Source: Ignavibacteria bacterium (lineage in GTDB: Bacteria; Bacteroidota; Ignavibacteria; OLB7). From it: DNA of 64,000 bases. Location: assembly GCA_020635205.1 (NCBI GenBank), contig JACKAE010000001.1:1218118-1282117 (forward strand). The letters are read 5' to 3'. Under the pieces are notes generated by a model. The model was not told where the DNA came from and ran no database searches. It saw nothing but the letters and a program-made list of their open reading frames with translations. Of the stretch, positions 17,606 to 25,454 are shown in pieces. The position numbers were made by a program, and so were the translations under genes. Each line of letters begins with the position of its first letter. The first letter of the stretch is position 1.

Positions 17606-18118
17606 ATGATACTACGGCATATTTACGGAATCAAGTTGGAGGAGGCGCAAATCCTACCAACCGTATCTCCACCCAACTCACTACTCGTTCGCAATCCCGA
17701 CCCAACTGACAGGGAGGCTCTAATAACTCTAATCCGATCTGCCTACACGGGAACAATTGATGGGGAAAATGGTCAGATTGTAGACCACGAAATGGAGATT
17801 GATAATTATCTGAAGGGAGAGTATGGAGAGCCGTTGTTTCACCTCTCCCAGGTTGCCGTTGATGTTACGGAGCACATTGTCTCGGCAGTTCTCACTACAC
17901 GTTGGGGGAGAAGAGGGTTGCCGCTCATTGCGTTCGTGATGACCGAGCCTGAGACGCGAGGCAAGAGAGTTGCAGGATACCTTATGCGGGATGTTGTAAA
18001 CCAGATGAAAATTGCAGGTGAAACAGAAATTCATGCAGTAGTCACTGTTGGGAATATCCCTTCGGAAAGACTTTTTGAGAGGAGTGGTTTTTCCATCGTA
18101 GAAACTATTACTGAATAG
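17606..18118 (+). CDS. GNAT-family N-acetyltransferase
   Basis: 170 aa, cytosolic. The acetyl-CoA loop is seen in TEPETRGKRVAGYLMRDVV and the last GNAT motif in VTVGNIPSERLFERSGF. The substrate is unknown. A -10-like TAAAAT at 17597-17602, 17 nt from TTGTGC at 17574, sits almost on the ATG, so the start at 17606 may be leaderless or too long; no better in-frame ATG exists nearby. A TPR gene follows after 8 nt, suggesting a two-gene operon. Confidence 0.82.
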   Translation: MILRHIYGIKLEEAQILPTVSPPNSLLVRNPDPTDREALITLIRSAYTGTIDGENGQIVDHEMEIDNYLKGEYGEPLFHLSQVAVDVTEHIVSAVLTTRWGRRGLPLIAFVMTEPETRGKRVAGYLMRDVVNQMKIAGETEIHAVVTVGNIPSERLFERSGFSIVETITE

Positions 18119-18126
18119 CAAGAATT

Positions 18127-19029
18127 ATGACTGCATCCACCGATTCGATTACTGTTGAAAACTTCACAACCCTCTGGGACTACAGTAACCCGGGGGCAAC
18201 AGAAGAGCGATTCCGAGAGTTGCTTCCAGCGGCATCGGCTGACCAGCGCTACCACATCGAACTCCTGACGCAGATTGCTCGGACGTACGGTTTGCGTAGA
18301 GAGTTCCACCAAGCTCACACATTGCTCGACGAGGCCGAAACCCTTCTGAATGCCTACTCACCAGAAGAGAGTAGGCGACCCCGAATGCGTTATCTGCTGG
18401 AGCGGGGAAGAGCATGGAATTCTTCAGGGAAACCTGAGTTGGCCCGTCCTCTCTTCCTCGATGCTTGGGAGATTGGAAAGAAGGGGGGAGAAGATCGACT
18501 GGCAATCGATGCCGCCCACATGATGGGAATTATCGAACCTTCAGAAGAAGCTCTTCGATGGAATCATGAGGCCTTAGAGTTTACTGAGCGTTCTTCTGAT
18601 GAAAGTGCTCGACTTTGGCTCGGCTCGCTCTACAACAACATTGGCGTTACCTACCTTGAAGCAGAGGAATATGATAAGGCTCTCGAGTACTACCGCAAAG
18701 GACTCAACTGGCACATCGAACGGAACAGTCCTGAACGTCCCATGAATATTGCGCGTTGGTGTGTTGCGCGGGCGCAGCGAAGTTGTGGCCAAGTAGAGGA
18801 GGCACTTGCTGAACAACGTGAGCTTGAAAAATTAGCTGATGAGAAGGGAGAAAAGAGTGGATATACTTACGAAGAAATTGCTGAGTGCCTTCTCGCACTA
18901 AATCGTTTAGAAGAAGCCGTTCCCTATTTCGCTATGGCTTACGAAGAACTAACAAAGGATGACTACCTCGTAAAGAATGAGCCAGATCGACTACATCGCC
19001 TTAAGGAATTGGGAGAGGTATCCCACTAA
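18127..19029 (+). CDS. Cytosolic TPR protein
   Basis: 300 aa with no signal peptide. Helical repeats include REFHQAHTLLDEAETLL, KPELARPLFLDAWEIGKK, SLYNNIGVTYLEAEEYDKALEYYRKGL and IAECLLALNRLEEAVPYFAMA, with canonical TPR spacing. It probably mediates protein contacts. It starts 8 nt after the GNAT gene and is likely cotranslated with it. The partner is unknown. Confidence 0.8.
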   Translation: MTASTDSITVENFTTLWDYSNPGATEERFRELLPAASADQRYHIELLTQIARTYGLRREFHQAHTLLDEAETLLNAYSPEESRRPRMRYLLERGRAWNSSGKPELARPLFLDAWEIGKKGGEDRLAIDAAHMMGIIEPSEEALRWNHEALEFTERSSDESARLWLGSLYNNIGVTYLEAEEYDKALEYYRKGLNWHIERNSPERPMNIARWCVARAQRSCGQVEEALAEQRELEKLADEKGEKSGYTYEEIAECLLALNRLEEAVPYFAMAYEELTKDDYLVKNEPDRLHRLKELGEVSH

Positions 19030-19173
19030 TCGCTGAATATCTTTTGCTCACGCAAAGAGCACAATGGGAAGATTGTGCGGGAGGTCTGTACGTTGCAAAC
19101 CTTCTCTCTCCAACATCTCTTCGTATTTTTCTCTACCAACTATTCAAGACTTCTCATATCAGGAGGTTCCTTT

Positions 19174-20076
19174 ATGCACACATTGCGAACAGCTTACGTT
19201 TCTCTTTGCATTTATACACTCTTCAGTATCTCTCCACTTCTTGCCCAAGAGGGAACGCCCGACACGGTGAAGCCGTGGACTACGGGGGGAAATGTTGGAA
19301 TCAACTTCAATCAAGTTGCCCTCTCGAACTGGGCTGGCGGTGGGGATAACACCTTTGCAATCGGCGGTGTACTTTCACTGGTAGGTGATTACAACAAAGG
19401 AAAGAGTCACTGGTCCAACCAGCTTGGTGCTGGCTATGGATTTACGAAAGTGACTGACCAGGATCTGCGTAAGAGTGACGATAAGTTGACACTCGTTTCA
19501 AAGTTCGATCACAATGCTACCAGCACGTTGCTCTATTCGGCTATCCTCGACTTCCGTACACAGTTTACCGAAGGTCTCGACTACAAGACACTCGATTCAG
19601 CCGGCGAGCCAGCGCGGATCTCCACCTTCCTTGCTCCAGGTTACCTCAACGTTGGTCTCGGTGCTACGTGGAAGCCAAAAGAGTATTTCGAGTTTCTTAT
19701 CGCTCCCCTCTCGAACCGTTTAATTATTGTTCTCGATGATGATCTTTCAGCCGCCGGAGCTTTTGGTCTTGATCCCGGTAAGAAGGTTAAGAGTGAGCTT
19801 GGCGCATCGTCGAGAGCACAGTTTCAGAAAGAGATTATGGAGAATGTTAATCTCGGCTCGAAACTAAATCTGTTTGCTCCATACGCAGACATCACAACGA
19901 TTGTAGTAAACTGGGAAACCTTGATTGCAATGAAAGTGAACGACTACATCACCACCAGCATCAGCTTCGACGTGATATATGATGAGCAAGTAGATATTAC
20001 TCGCGACGACGGAACTGTTGGCCCCGCGACACAAGTCAAGGAGGCTCTCAACGTTGGCTTTGGCTACGTTTTCTGA
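19174..20076 (+). CDS. DUF3078 family outer-membrane protein
   Basis: About 300 aa from ATG 19174, which has a perfect AGGAGG seven bases upstream; the 33 extra residues of the longer frame are rejected. The signal peptide ends near LLAQ. The mature region GGNVGINFNQVALSNWAGGGDNT is the DUF3078 hallmark, followed by barrel strands (HWSNQLGAGYGFTKV, STLLYSAILDFRTQF, NLGSKLNLFAPY) and an aromatic end (ALNVGFGYVF). DUF3078 proteins are common outer-membrane barrels of Bacteroidota with no assigned transport role. It ends in a 13-nt convergent overlap with the M50 protease gene. Confidence 0.88.
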   Translation: MHTLRTAYVSLCIYTLFSISPLLAQEGTPDTVKPWTTGGNVGINFNQVALSNWAGGGDNTFAIGGVLSLVGDYNKGKSHWSNQLGAGYGFTKVTDQDLRKSDDKLTLVSKFDHNATSTLLYSAILDFRTQFTEGLDYKTLDSAGEPARISTFLAPGYLNVGLGATWKPKEYFEFLIAPLSNRLIIVLDDDLSAAGAFGLDPGKKVKSELGASSRAQFQKEIMENVNLGSKLNLFAPYADITTIVVNWETLIAMKVNDYITTSISFDVIYDEQVDITRDDGTVGPATQVKEALNVGFGYVF

Positions 20077-21455
20077 GAGAACATATCAGCTTCTGAACTC
20101 GACGACGTAGCGGACGTTCGTATCTCCACTGGCGGTGCGGACGTTTGCCGTCTCTTCTCTAACATCTCTGCAGTGCTCGTTAGTAGGGGGTAGTCGAGAT
20201 TGAGTTCTGCGACTTCCTCGATGGCTGTTGTTGCCTCTTCGATCTCTCCAGCCATATAGTGAGCGTGGGCGATAAAGAGTAGGTCGATTCCACAATCTTC
20301 CGGGCGTACAAGGCGGTCGAGGGCTTGGTGAAGGTGGAGTATCCCTTGGTCGAGATTCCCCTGAAGTACCAGAACTGCTCCGCGAGTACCGTAAAAGAGT
20401 CCTTCCTCCAGATCGGATTGTAGTGCTTCTTCCGAAAACTGGTCGGCCTCTTCTATCAACTCGTCACTCCCAATAAAGAGATTGGTGAAGGCAACCTGGT
20501 TCAGGATAGAAGCACGATCTTCTCCACGTAATTTGGGCCAATTTAGAAGCTCCAAATAAAGCTCCCTTGCGTTCGCATAGTTCCCGAGAAGGAGATCGAT
20601 CGAGGCGAGACTAAGTTTTGCGTGGGGGTCGTAGTGGTCAATAGCAGCAACCTTTTTGTAAGCCTCTCTCGCTTCAACATAATTGCCGTAGCGGTACTCA
20701 ACCGAACCAATCTGATACCAGTAGCTTCGTTCAGTTTCAACCGAATCTGATAGTGACTTGATAATTGAGATCAGTTTCATTCCATCGCTCGCGATTCTCC
20801 CCTGCGGTGAATCGGTTCTGTAGGGAATGATGCTTACCAGAAGAATAATTGCATTTGCGAAGATCAGGTCGAAGCCGAAGAGAATTCCCGAATCAACGCT
20901 ACTGCTTACGCTTAAGTGCTCAGGTCCGATAAGGAATAGAGCAATGATAATCAGAGCGTTAACCGCAGGGCCAGCCAGAACCATAAGGAATGTTCGGAAG
21001 GGTGAATAGCGGGGGAGGTAGGCAGCCGTTACGATACCGTATGTCGGAACCATTTTTACTCTCCAATCTGTCCCGAGCCAGCGGAACTCGAAGAGCTTTG
21101 GCCCAACGCCGATTTCAACGCCGAAGATTTTCATTCCCAGAATTCTTGCGGCGAGGGCATGGCCCAACTCGTGGGGGAGAATAGAAAATCCAATTAACAG
21201 CACTGTCAACGCTACGTTCAAGAGCATCCACCTATTATAGCTGCTTGGAGTGAGCCAAACTGCAATTCCGCTAATTGTGGTGAACAGGGCAACCAACACG
21301 ATCAATGCCTTTTGGCGTTCAGCATATCGTCTCTCGTTGCAGTCGTGGCAGAGTATTCGCTGACGTACTTCCTCAGTCACCTGAAAGAGAGGGTCATCGT
21401 CAGTTGAAAGAACAAGTCCTACCGGATAGTTACACTCAACACAGTTGATCTTCAT
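20064..21455 (-). CDS. Zinc-ribbon / M50 metallopeptidase / TPR protein
   Basis: About 463 aa from ATG 21455, preceded by GGAGG; the frame to 21467 adds four residues. It combines three parts: an N-terminal zinc-ribbon-like pair (C5xxC8 and C36xxC39), a site-2-protease membrane core (HELGH at about 95-99 in a TM segment, then GVEIGVGPKLFEF and a late SDG where typical members have LDG), and a C-terminal TPR array (SYWYQIGSVEYRYGNYVEAREAYKK onward). M50 enzymes cut TM segments of regulators or leftover signal peptides. The added zinc ribbon and TPRs suggest substrate recruitment on the cytosolic side. It is divergent from the TetR-controlled operon, whose operators lie in the shared promoter region. 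Confidence 0.88.
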   Translation of the reverse strand: MKINCVECNYPVGLVLSTDDDPLFQVTEEVRQRILCHDCNERRYAERQKALIVLVALFTTISGIAVWLTPSSYNRWMLLNVALTVLLIGFSILPHELGHALAARILGMKIFGVEIGVGPKLFEFRWLGTDWRVKMVPTYGIVTAAYLPRYSPFRTFLMVLAGPAVNALIIIALFLIGPEHLSVSSSVDSGILFGFDLIFANAIILLVSIIPYRTDSPQGRIASDGMKLISIIKSLSDSVETERSYWYQIGSVEYRYGNYVEAREAYKKVAAIDHYDPHAKLSLASIDLLLGNYANARELYLELLNWPKLRGEDRASILNQVAFTNLFIGSDELIEEADQFSEEALQSDLEEGLFYGTRGAVLVLQGNLDQGILHLHQALDRLVRPEDCGIDLLFIAHAHYMAGEIEEATTAIEEVAELNLDYPLLTSTAEMLEKRRQTSAPPVEIRTSATSSSSEADMFSQKT

Positions 21456-21551
21456 AGCATCCTCCACACAGAAAATAAAGTAGAGGGAATCGATTTGCTC
21501 TATCTCTACACATCAAAAATGAAATTGTTGCCGAGGTCTCAATCAAAAAAA

Positions 21552-21565
21552 TTGAACGTGTTCAA
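21552..21565. promoter_or_regulatory. Operator 1, TetR-type inverted repeat
   Basis: TTGAACGTGTTCAA: two perfect 6-nt arms (TTGAAC/GTTCAA) around GT. It lies 8 nt upstream of the -35 box TTGCAT at 21574. The same sequence recurs 50 bp downstream. A TetR-family gene is encoded in the operon that follows. Confidence 0.7.
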
Positions 21566-21573
21566 AATTTCTC

Positions 21574-21602
21574 TTGCATTCGATTCTTAAGTGCTGTATT
21601 TT
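21574..21602 (+). promoter_or_regulatory. Promoter of the membrane/DCC/TetR operon
   Basis: TTGCAT (21574-21579), a 17-nt spacer, and TATTTT (21597-21602). The same -10 region also reads TATTTTTG, matching the Bacteroidota TAnnTTTG box. It lies between the two operators, and its -10 overlaps the second, so repressor binding should block polymerase. Confidence 0.6.
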
Positions 21603-21615
21603 TGAACGTGTTCAA
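21602..21615. promoter_or_regulatory. Operator 2, TetR-type inverted repeat
   Basis: A second identical copy of TTGAACGTGTTCAA, centred 50 bp from the first (about five helical turns), overlapping the -10 box and 27 nt before the start codon at 21643. Confidence 0.7.
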
Positions 21616-21642
21616 TAAACGTGCCCAACAATGGAGGCCAAC

Positions 21643-22086
21643 ATGAATCCGACAGTTGTAACCTATCTCGCCTACCTTCTTTTGAGTGTAGCTTTAACAA
21701 TCTGGGTTGCCAGAACTCTCTTCCGCAACGGCCAACCTTTCCTTGACGATGCGTTTGGTGGAGAAGAGCGGCTTGCCCGCTCAGTAAATCACTTGCTTGT
21801 TGTGGGGTTCTACCTCATCAACTTCGGGTATATCACGTTGAACCTGAAGTTGAGGAAGGAAGTGTTAACCGCACAAGAAGCAATTGAGGCACTTTCCATA
21901 CAGGTTGGACTTGTTCTTCTTGTCTTGGGTGGAATGCATTTCTTTAATCTCTTCATCTTCAGCAGAATTCGGAAGAGAAAGCATGAGGTTGCTATGCCGC
22001 CACCAGTATCGCCGAGCGAGCGATTGATGAATATGAAAGGAGACTACTGTGAGCCAAATGAGGGAACTGTACCAGACCCTGCCTGA
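21643..22086 (+). CDS. Small integral membrane protein, 3 TM
   Basis: 147 aa from ATG 21643, chosen because GGAGG stands five bases upstream; ATG 21631 would put the ribosome site inside the gene. Three TM segments (VVTYLAYLLLSVALTIWVA, LLVVGFYLINFGYITLNL, VGLVLLVLGGMHFFNLFIF) are followed by a polar Pro-rich tail. I do not recognise the family. First gene of the operon under the double operator, 11 nt before the DCC oxidoreductase, so a joint membrane/thiol role is possible. Confidence 0.75.
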   Translation: MNPTVVTYLAYLLLSVALTIWVARTLFRNGQPFLDDAFGGEERLARSVNHLLVVGFYLINFGYITLNLKLRKEVLTAQEAIEALSIQVGLVLLVLGGMHFFNLFIFSRIRKRKHEVAMPPPVSPSERLMNMKGDYCEPNEGTVPDPA

Positions 22087-22097
22087 AGGAGGCCAAG

Positions 22098-22460
22098 ATG
22101 AAACGACTAACAATCCTCCACGATGACCGCTGCGCATTCTGTCGGCGATGTGTGGAATGGCTGAGGGGACAACCGAAGTATCTCGACTTTGAGTTTCTTC
22201 CACTTGAATCAGAGCTTACCAGAGAACGGTTCCCAGAATTGAGGCGCTCAATTTTAGGAGGAGAGTTGACGGTAATCGATGACGAGGGGGGAGTCTACTA
22301 CGGAAACGATGCCTATATCATTTGTCTCTATGGACTACGCGAGTATCGGGCTATCTCTGCTCGCCTTAGCCATCCAGCCGTCCGTCCCTTTGTTCGCAGA
22401 GCCTTGAACAGCGTCACCCAACACCGACATACGCTCTCCGAGTTGTTTGAAAGAGTGTAG
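22098..22460 (+). CDS. DCC-family thiol-disulfide oxidoreductase (DUF393)
   Basis: 120 aa, cytosolic. DDRCAFCRRCVEWL gives the DxxCxxC signature with Cys at residues 12, 15 and 18; the family's middle motif appears as YYGNDAYI. A good ribosome site (AAGGAGG) lies six bases before the ATG. DCC proteins are small thioredoxin-like enzymes of unclear substrate. Encoded in the TetR-controlled operon between two small membrane protein genes. Confidence 0.88.
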   Translation: MKRLTILHDDRCAFCRRCVEWLRGQPKYLDFEFLPLESELTRERFPELRRSILGGELTVIDDEGGVYYGNDAYIICLYGLREYRAISARLSHPAVRPFVRRALNSVTQHRHTLSELFERV

Positions 22461-22556
22461 ATAAGAGTTGAAGAGTTGAGAGTTCGTAGAGTGTAGGAGT
22501 AGTGGAGCCTCTTCTTTGCGCCTTAGCGTCTTTGCGTGATTCTGGTTCTATTTATC
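22461..22556 (+). repeat. Dispersed GA-rich repeat plus TTTGCG-type repeat
   Basis: Begins at the base after the DCC stop codon. It contains GAGAGTTCGTAGAGTG, shared with 43852-43869 (plus) and near-matched on the minus strand at 37704-37746 and 45981-46028, then CTTAGCGTCTTTGCGTGA, whose second half recurs at 26438-26451. Confidence 0.6.
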
Positions 22557-22590
22557 TACAACAGGTTTTCAATTACATATAACATCAGCA

Positions 22591-23271
22591 ATGGCAACTA
22601 ACACAACAAAGGCCGAAGAGACTCAGCGAAATATTCTCAAGACAGCAATGGATCTCTTCCTAAAGGAGGGATACGAGAAGGCAACGATGCGAGAGATTGC
22701 GAGAAAGGCAGGGTTAAGTCCCGGTGCTGCCTACTACTACTTCCCATCGAAGGAACACATCATTCAGTACTACTACGAAGAGGGGTACGAAGAGCAGCTT
22801 GAGGCTTCGCGCAAAGTGTTGGAGCAAGAGAAGAGTTTGGAGAAGCGATTAGCTGGTGTTGTCCGTGCTCACATGGAAGTGGCGCAACCCTATCATCCAA
22901 TCTCTCGCATCCTCTTCAAAACGGCTGCCGACCCAACACACCCGATCTCACCATTCAGTTCAGAGTCAAAGGAGTTACGGGATCTGAATGTCCAGATGTT
23001 CGTCGATCTGCTTGAGGGAAGCACCACATCCCTTGCAGGAGTTCCAAAGAAATTTCTGAGTCGGCTCCCGGAACTTCTCTGGCTCTACAAGATGGGAATT
23101 ATTCTCTACTGGGTTCACGATTCCTCCCCGGATCAAGAGAAGACATTTCGCCTGATCGACACAAGTGCCGCACTGATTGCGAAGATTATTACCGCGTCAA
23201 AACTACCGGGCATCAAAACCCTTGTGAACAAAGGGGTGGATATGTTCGATAACTATAAGCCGTATGAGTAA
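22591..23271 (+). CDS. TetR/AcrR-family transcriptional regulator
   Basis: 226 aa. The N-terminal helix-turn-helix is clear (ILKTAMDLFLKEGYEKATMREIARKAGL, then SPGAAYYYFPSKEHII), with an unrelated ligand-binding C-terminal domain as usual for the family. It most likely binds the two TTGAACGTGTTCAA sites upstream of 21643 and represses its own operon. The ligand is unknown; membrane and thiol partner genes hint at an envelope or redox stress signal, which is inference. It is 130 nt from the DCC gene because of an inserted intergenic repeat. Confidence 0.9.
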   Translation: MATNTTKAEETQRNILKTAMDLFLKEGYEKATMREIARKAGLSPGAAYYYFPSKEHIIQYYYEEGYEEQLEASRKVLEQEKSLEKRLAGVVRAHMEVAQPYHPISRILFKTAADPTHPISPFSSESKELRDLNVQMFVDLLEGSTTSLAGVPKKFLSRLPELLWLYKMGIILYWVHDSSPDQEKTFRLIDTSAALIAKIITASKLPGIKTLVNKGVDMFDNYKPYE

Positions 23272-23339
23272 GGTTGTCTGAGCTGGCTTCCGTATTGATA
23301 GTATCCTACCGCAGATCAGAAGAAAGCAGGTCTTTTAAA

Positions 23340-23759
23340 ATGCTATTGATTATGGCTAATGAGCCGCTTCATATCGTTCTCCAGATTGCCGGGATTGTTC
23401 AACTCGGCATGGTGCTTCTCGTGTTTATCTCGGGAAGAGTTACTCGGAAACTTGATGCCGTCCACATCCTTCCACCTGTCCACCGACAGATGTACCTTGC
23501 CTACAGTCTCTACGTTGCCGGCACAATTGCTGCTCTCGGTCTCTTCTGCACCTTCTTCCCGGAGGAAATATCTTCAGAGGAAGGACTCGGCCGTGCTGTT
23601 GCAATCTTCGGTGCAATCTTCTGGACTGGACGTCTGGTACTGCAATTCCGATACGACATTAACTCCTACCTCCGAAAGAAGTGGATGCGGGTTGGGTATC
23701 AAGCCTTAACTCCAGTCTTCTTGGGGTTGGCAGTTGTGTACATCGTTGCTGCGTTTTAG
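23340..23759 (+). CDS. Small integral membrane protein, 4 TM
   Basis: About 139 aa from ATG 23340; the frame opens at 23274 but its first 22 residues are polar and lack a ribosome site. Four TM segments are visible (VLQIAGIVQLGMVLLVFI, LAYSLYVAGTIAALGLFCTF, AVAIFGAIFWTGRLVLQF, LTPVFLGLAVVYIVAAF). The family is not recognised. It follows the TetR gene directly and is probably in its regulon. Confidence 0.7.
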   Translation: MLLIMANEPLHIVLQIAGIVQLGMVLLVFISGRVTRKLDAVHILPPVHRQMYLAYSLYVAGTIAALGLFCTFFPEEISSEEGLGRAVAIFGAIFWTGRLVLQFRYDINSYLRKKWMRVGYQALTPVFLGLAVVYIVAAF

Positions 23760-23772
23760 CACATCCGGTCGC

Positions 23773-24042
23773 TTACATGTTGGCGATAGTGCGTTCGTAG
23801 TCATTATGGAAACCAATCCAAAACCAAATGATAACATCTTAATCTCTGGTCCCTAATGCACGACAGTGCAGGTTGATTCTTACAGAATAGATTGGGAGGG
23901 TAGTGTGGACGAGTTTAAAGTGTAGTCCAGGGTGGAACGGATCTTGAACGAAGAGTTGATATGCCTGCCGTGCTTGCGACCTCGTCTGTTTGTCTCATCT
24001 TCGGTAAGCATTCCAGAATTTGGGTGATGTATGTGAAGTCAC
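23773..24042 (-). pseudogene. RelE/ParE-like type II toxin, two in-frame stops
   Basis: One uninterrupted reading phase of 90 codons starting with GTG at 24042 matches the family in order: SPKFWNAYR, SQARQAYQLFVQDPFHPGLHFK, PIYSVRINL, RALGTRD, VIIWFWIGFHNDYER. It is broken by TGA at 23995-23997 and TAA at 23839-23841, with no frameshift. WFWIG followed by an H-x-x-Y-E end is characteristic of this toxin group. The GTG overlaps the TGA of the antitoxin remnant (GTGA), the normal coupling in such modules. The toxin must be inactive unless both stops are suppressed. Confidence 0.8.
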
Positions 24043-24179
24043 AATGAATCTGGATCAAGTGGGGAGGATATTCCAGCACGATAATCTTGCAGTGCCTCGG
24101 CTGCGAGATTGGATAATGCCTCTTGCGATGAGGCAAATGCTTTGTTCCAGCGTTCTTCCAATTACAATGCCTCAAGCAT
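24039..24179 (-). pseudogene. Cognate antitoxin remnant of the RelE/ParE-like module
   Basis: In the phase ending with TGA at 24039-24041 the minus strand reads LEERWNKAFASSQEALSNL, AAEALQDYRAG and a PLDPDSL end, the usual C-terminal form of small antitoxins partnered with this toxin type. A TAA at 24162-24164 separates an in-frame ATG (24179) from this segment. The N-terminal DNA-binding part is missing, and the remnant abuts the RlmI-like gene 22 nt away. Decay of both partners is consistent with a lost module. Confidence 0.65.
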
Positions 24180-24201
24180 TGTATTTATCTCTCCTGAATA
24201 A

Positions 24202-25377
24202 TTACTCACCAACCTCCAAGACCAGTCCTTTTAAGTACTCTCCTTCAGGGTGGTAGATGTTGATAGGATGGTCGAACGGTTGCGAGAGTTGGTGGAGGAT
24301 GCGAACATCACGCCCGGCATCGGCAGCTGCGCCGAAGACAATCTTGCGGAAGAGGTCGCGATCCACAACTCCCGAGCAAGAGAAGGTGAAGAGGAGTCCT
24401 CCCGGACGGAGTTGTTTGATGCCGTGCAAGTTCAAATCTTTGTACCCTCGCGAGGCGCGTTGCACTGCCTTCGGAGTTCGGGCAAATGCTGGAGGGTCGA
24501 GAACAACGATGTCGTAGAGATTACCCTCACGACGAAGAAAATCGAAGCAGTCGGCAACGATTGCGTTATGCTTGGCATCGGGGACGTTGCGGCGGACGTT
24601 CTCATCGGCAAGCGCAACCGCATCGGACGAAACGTCGACGGAATCAACTACGGCTGCTCCGCCGGCGAGGGCGTAGAGACTGAACCCACCTGTATAGCTA
24701 AACGCATTTAATACTCGGGCATCACGACTGACGTTCTGAAGTAGAAGTCGGTTCTCCCGTTGGTCGAGGAAAAATCCGGTCTTCTGTCCAGAGCCAAAAT
24801 CGACTCGGAATTCGAGGCCATGCTCTCGCACTACTCGCTCAGCTTCACCTTCACCGCGAAGCCAGCCATTCTCCAGATTAACTTGCTCGAATCGTTCGGC
24901 TGCCTCTTTGTTCTTTAGGTAGATATTTTGGAAGCCGATCTCTTGAAATCCCTCCAACAGGTGGTCGAGAATCAGCTCTCCTCCCTTAGTTAGAATTTGC
25001 AGTACAAGAACGTCGCCGTATACGTCGGCAATCACTCCGGGGAGGAAATCTCCCTCAGCGTGGAGAAGTCGGAAGCAGTTAGTGTCGGGAGGGAGGAAGC
25101 GTTGGCGCAACTTCCAGGCAGTGCGAACCTTTCCAATCCAGTACTCCCGATCAAACTCTCGTTCCTCGCTCGTGAACTCGAAAAGTCGGCAGATAATCCG
25201 GCTGTTCGGGTTGTGGAAACCGTAGCCGAGAAGTTGGTCGTGGTTTGTCTTGACCGCGATTATCTCCCCCAAGCCAGCTTTCGGGTGCGACTTAATCGCA
25301 CCGGAGAAGACCCACGGATGTCGGTTAACTACAGACCGGTCGCGACCGGAGAGAAGGGTCAGTGAAGGATAGCTCAT
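24202..25377 (-). CDS. rlmI: Class I SAM-dependent rRNA methyltransferase, RlmI-like
   Basis: About 391 aa from ATG 25377 (MSYPSLTLLSGRDRSVVNRHPWVFSGAI). The frame to 25473 adds a Cys-rich low-quality leader. N-terminal PUA domain, a central linker (HAEGDFLPGVIADVYGD), then a Rossmann methyltransferase core: SAM motif VLNAFSYTGGFSLYAL, motif IV VVLDPPAFARTPKAV, and motif VI FTFSCSG with the probable catalytic Cys. This is the architecture of the 23S rRNA m5C1962 methyltransferase. It is divergent from a dienelactone hydrolase gene 77 nt away. Confidence 0.9.
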   Translation of the reverse strand: MSYPSLTLLSGRDRSVVNRHPWVFSGAIKSHPKAGLGEIIAVKTNHDQLLGYGFHNPNSRIICRLFEFTSEEREFDREYWIGKVRTAWKLRQRFLPPDTNCFRLLHAEGDFLPGVIADVYGDVLVLQILTKGGELILDHLLEGFQEIGFQNIYLKNKEAAERFEQVNLENGWLRGEGEAERVVREHGLEFRVDFGSGQKTGFFLDQRENRLLLQNVSRDARVLNAFSYTGGFSLYALAGGAAVVDSVDVSSDAVALADENVRRNVPDAKHNAIVADCFDFLRREGNLYDIVVLDPPAFARTPKAVQRASRGYKDLNLHGIKQLRPGGLLFTFSCSGVVDRDLFRKIVFGAAADAGRDVRILHQLSQPFDHPINIYHPEGEYLKGLVLEVGE

Positions 25378-25454
25378 AGCTGTTGCAGGTCTCTTTGCGT
25401 GCTCCGCACAATTTTCTTTTCTTGTCTCAACGAACAATCTAACATAACGACAAG

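Noticed and set aside
23915..24175. 86-codon minus-strand ORF in the gap after the TetR operon
   Set aside because: It is the wrong phase; the toxin and antitoxin remnants lie in other frames and explain the coding signal.
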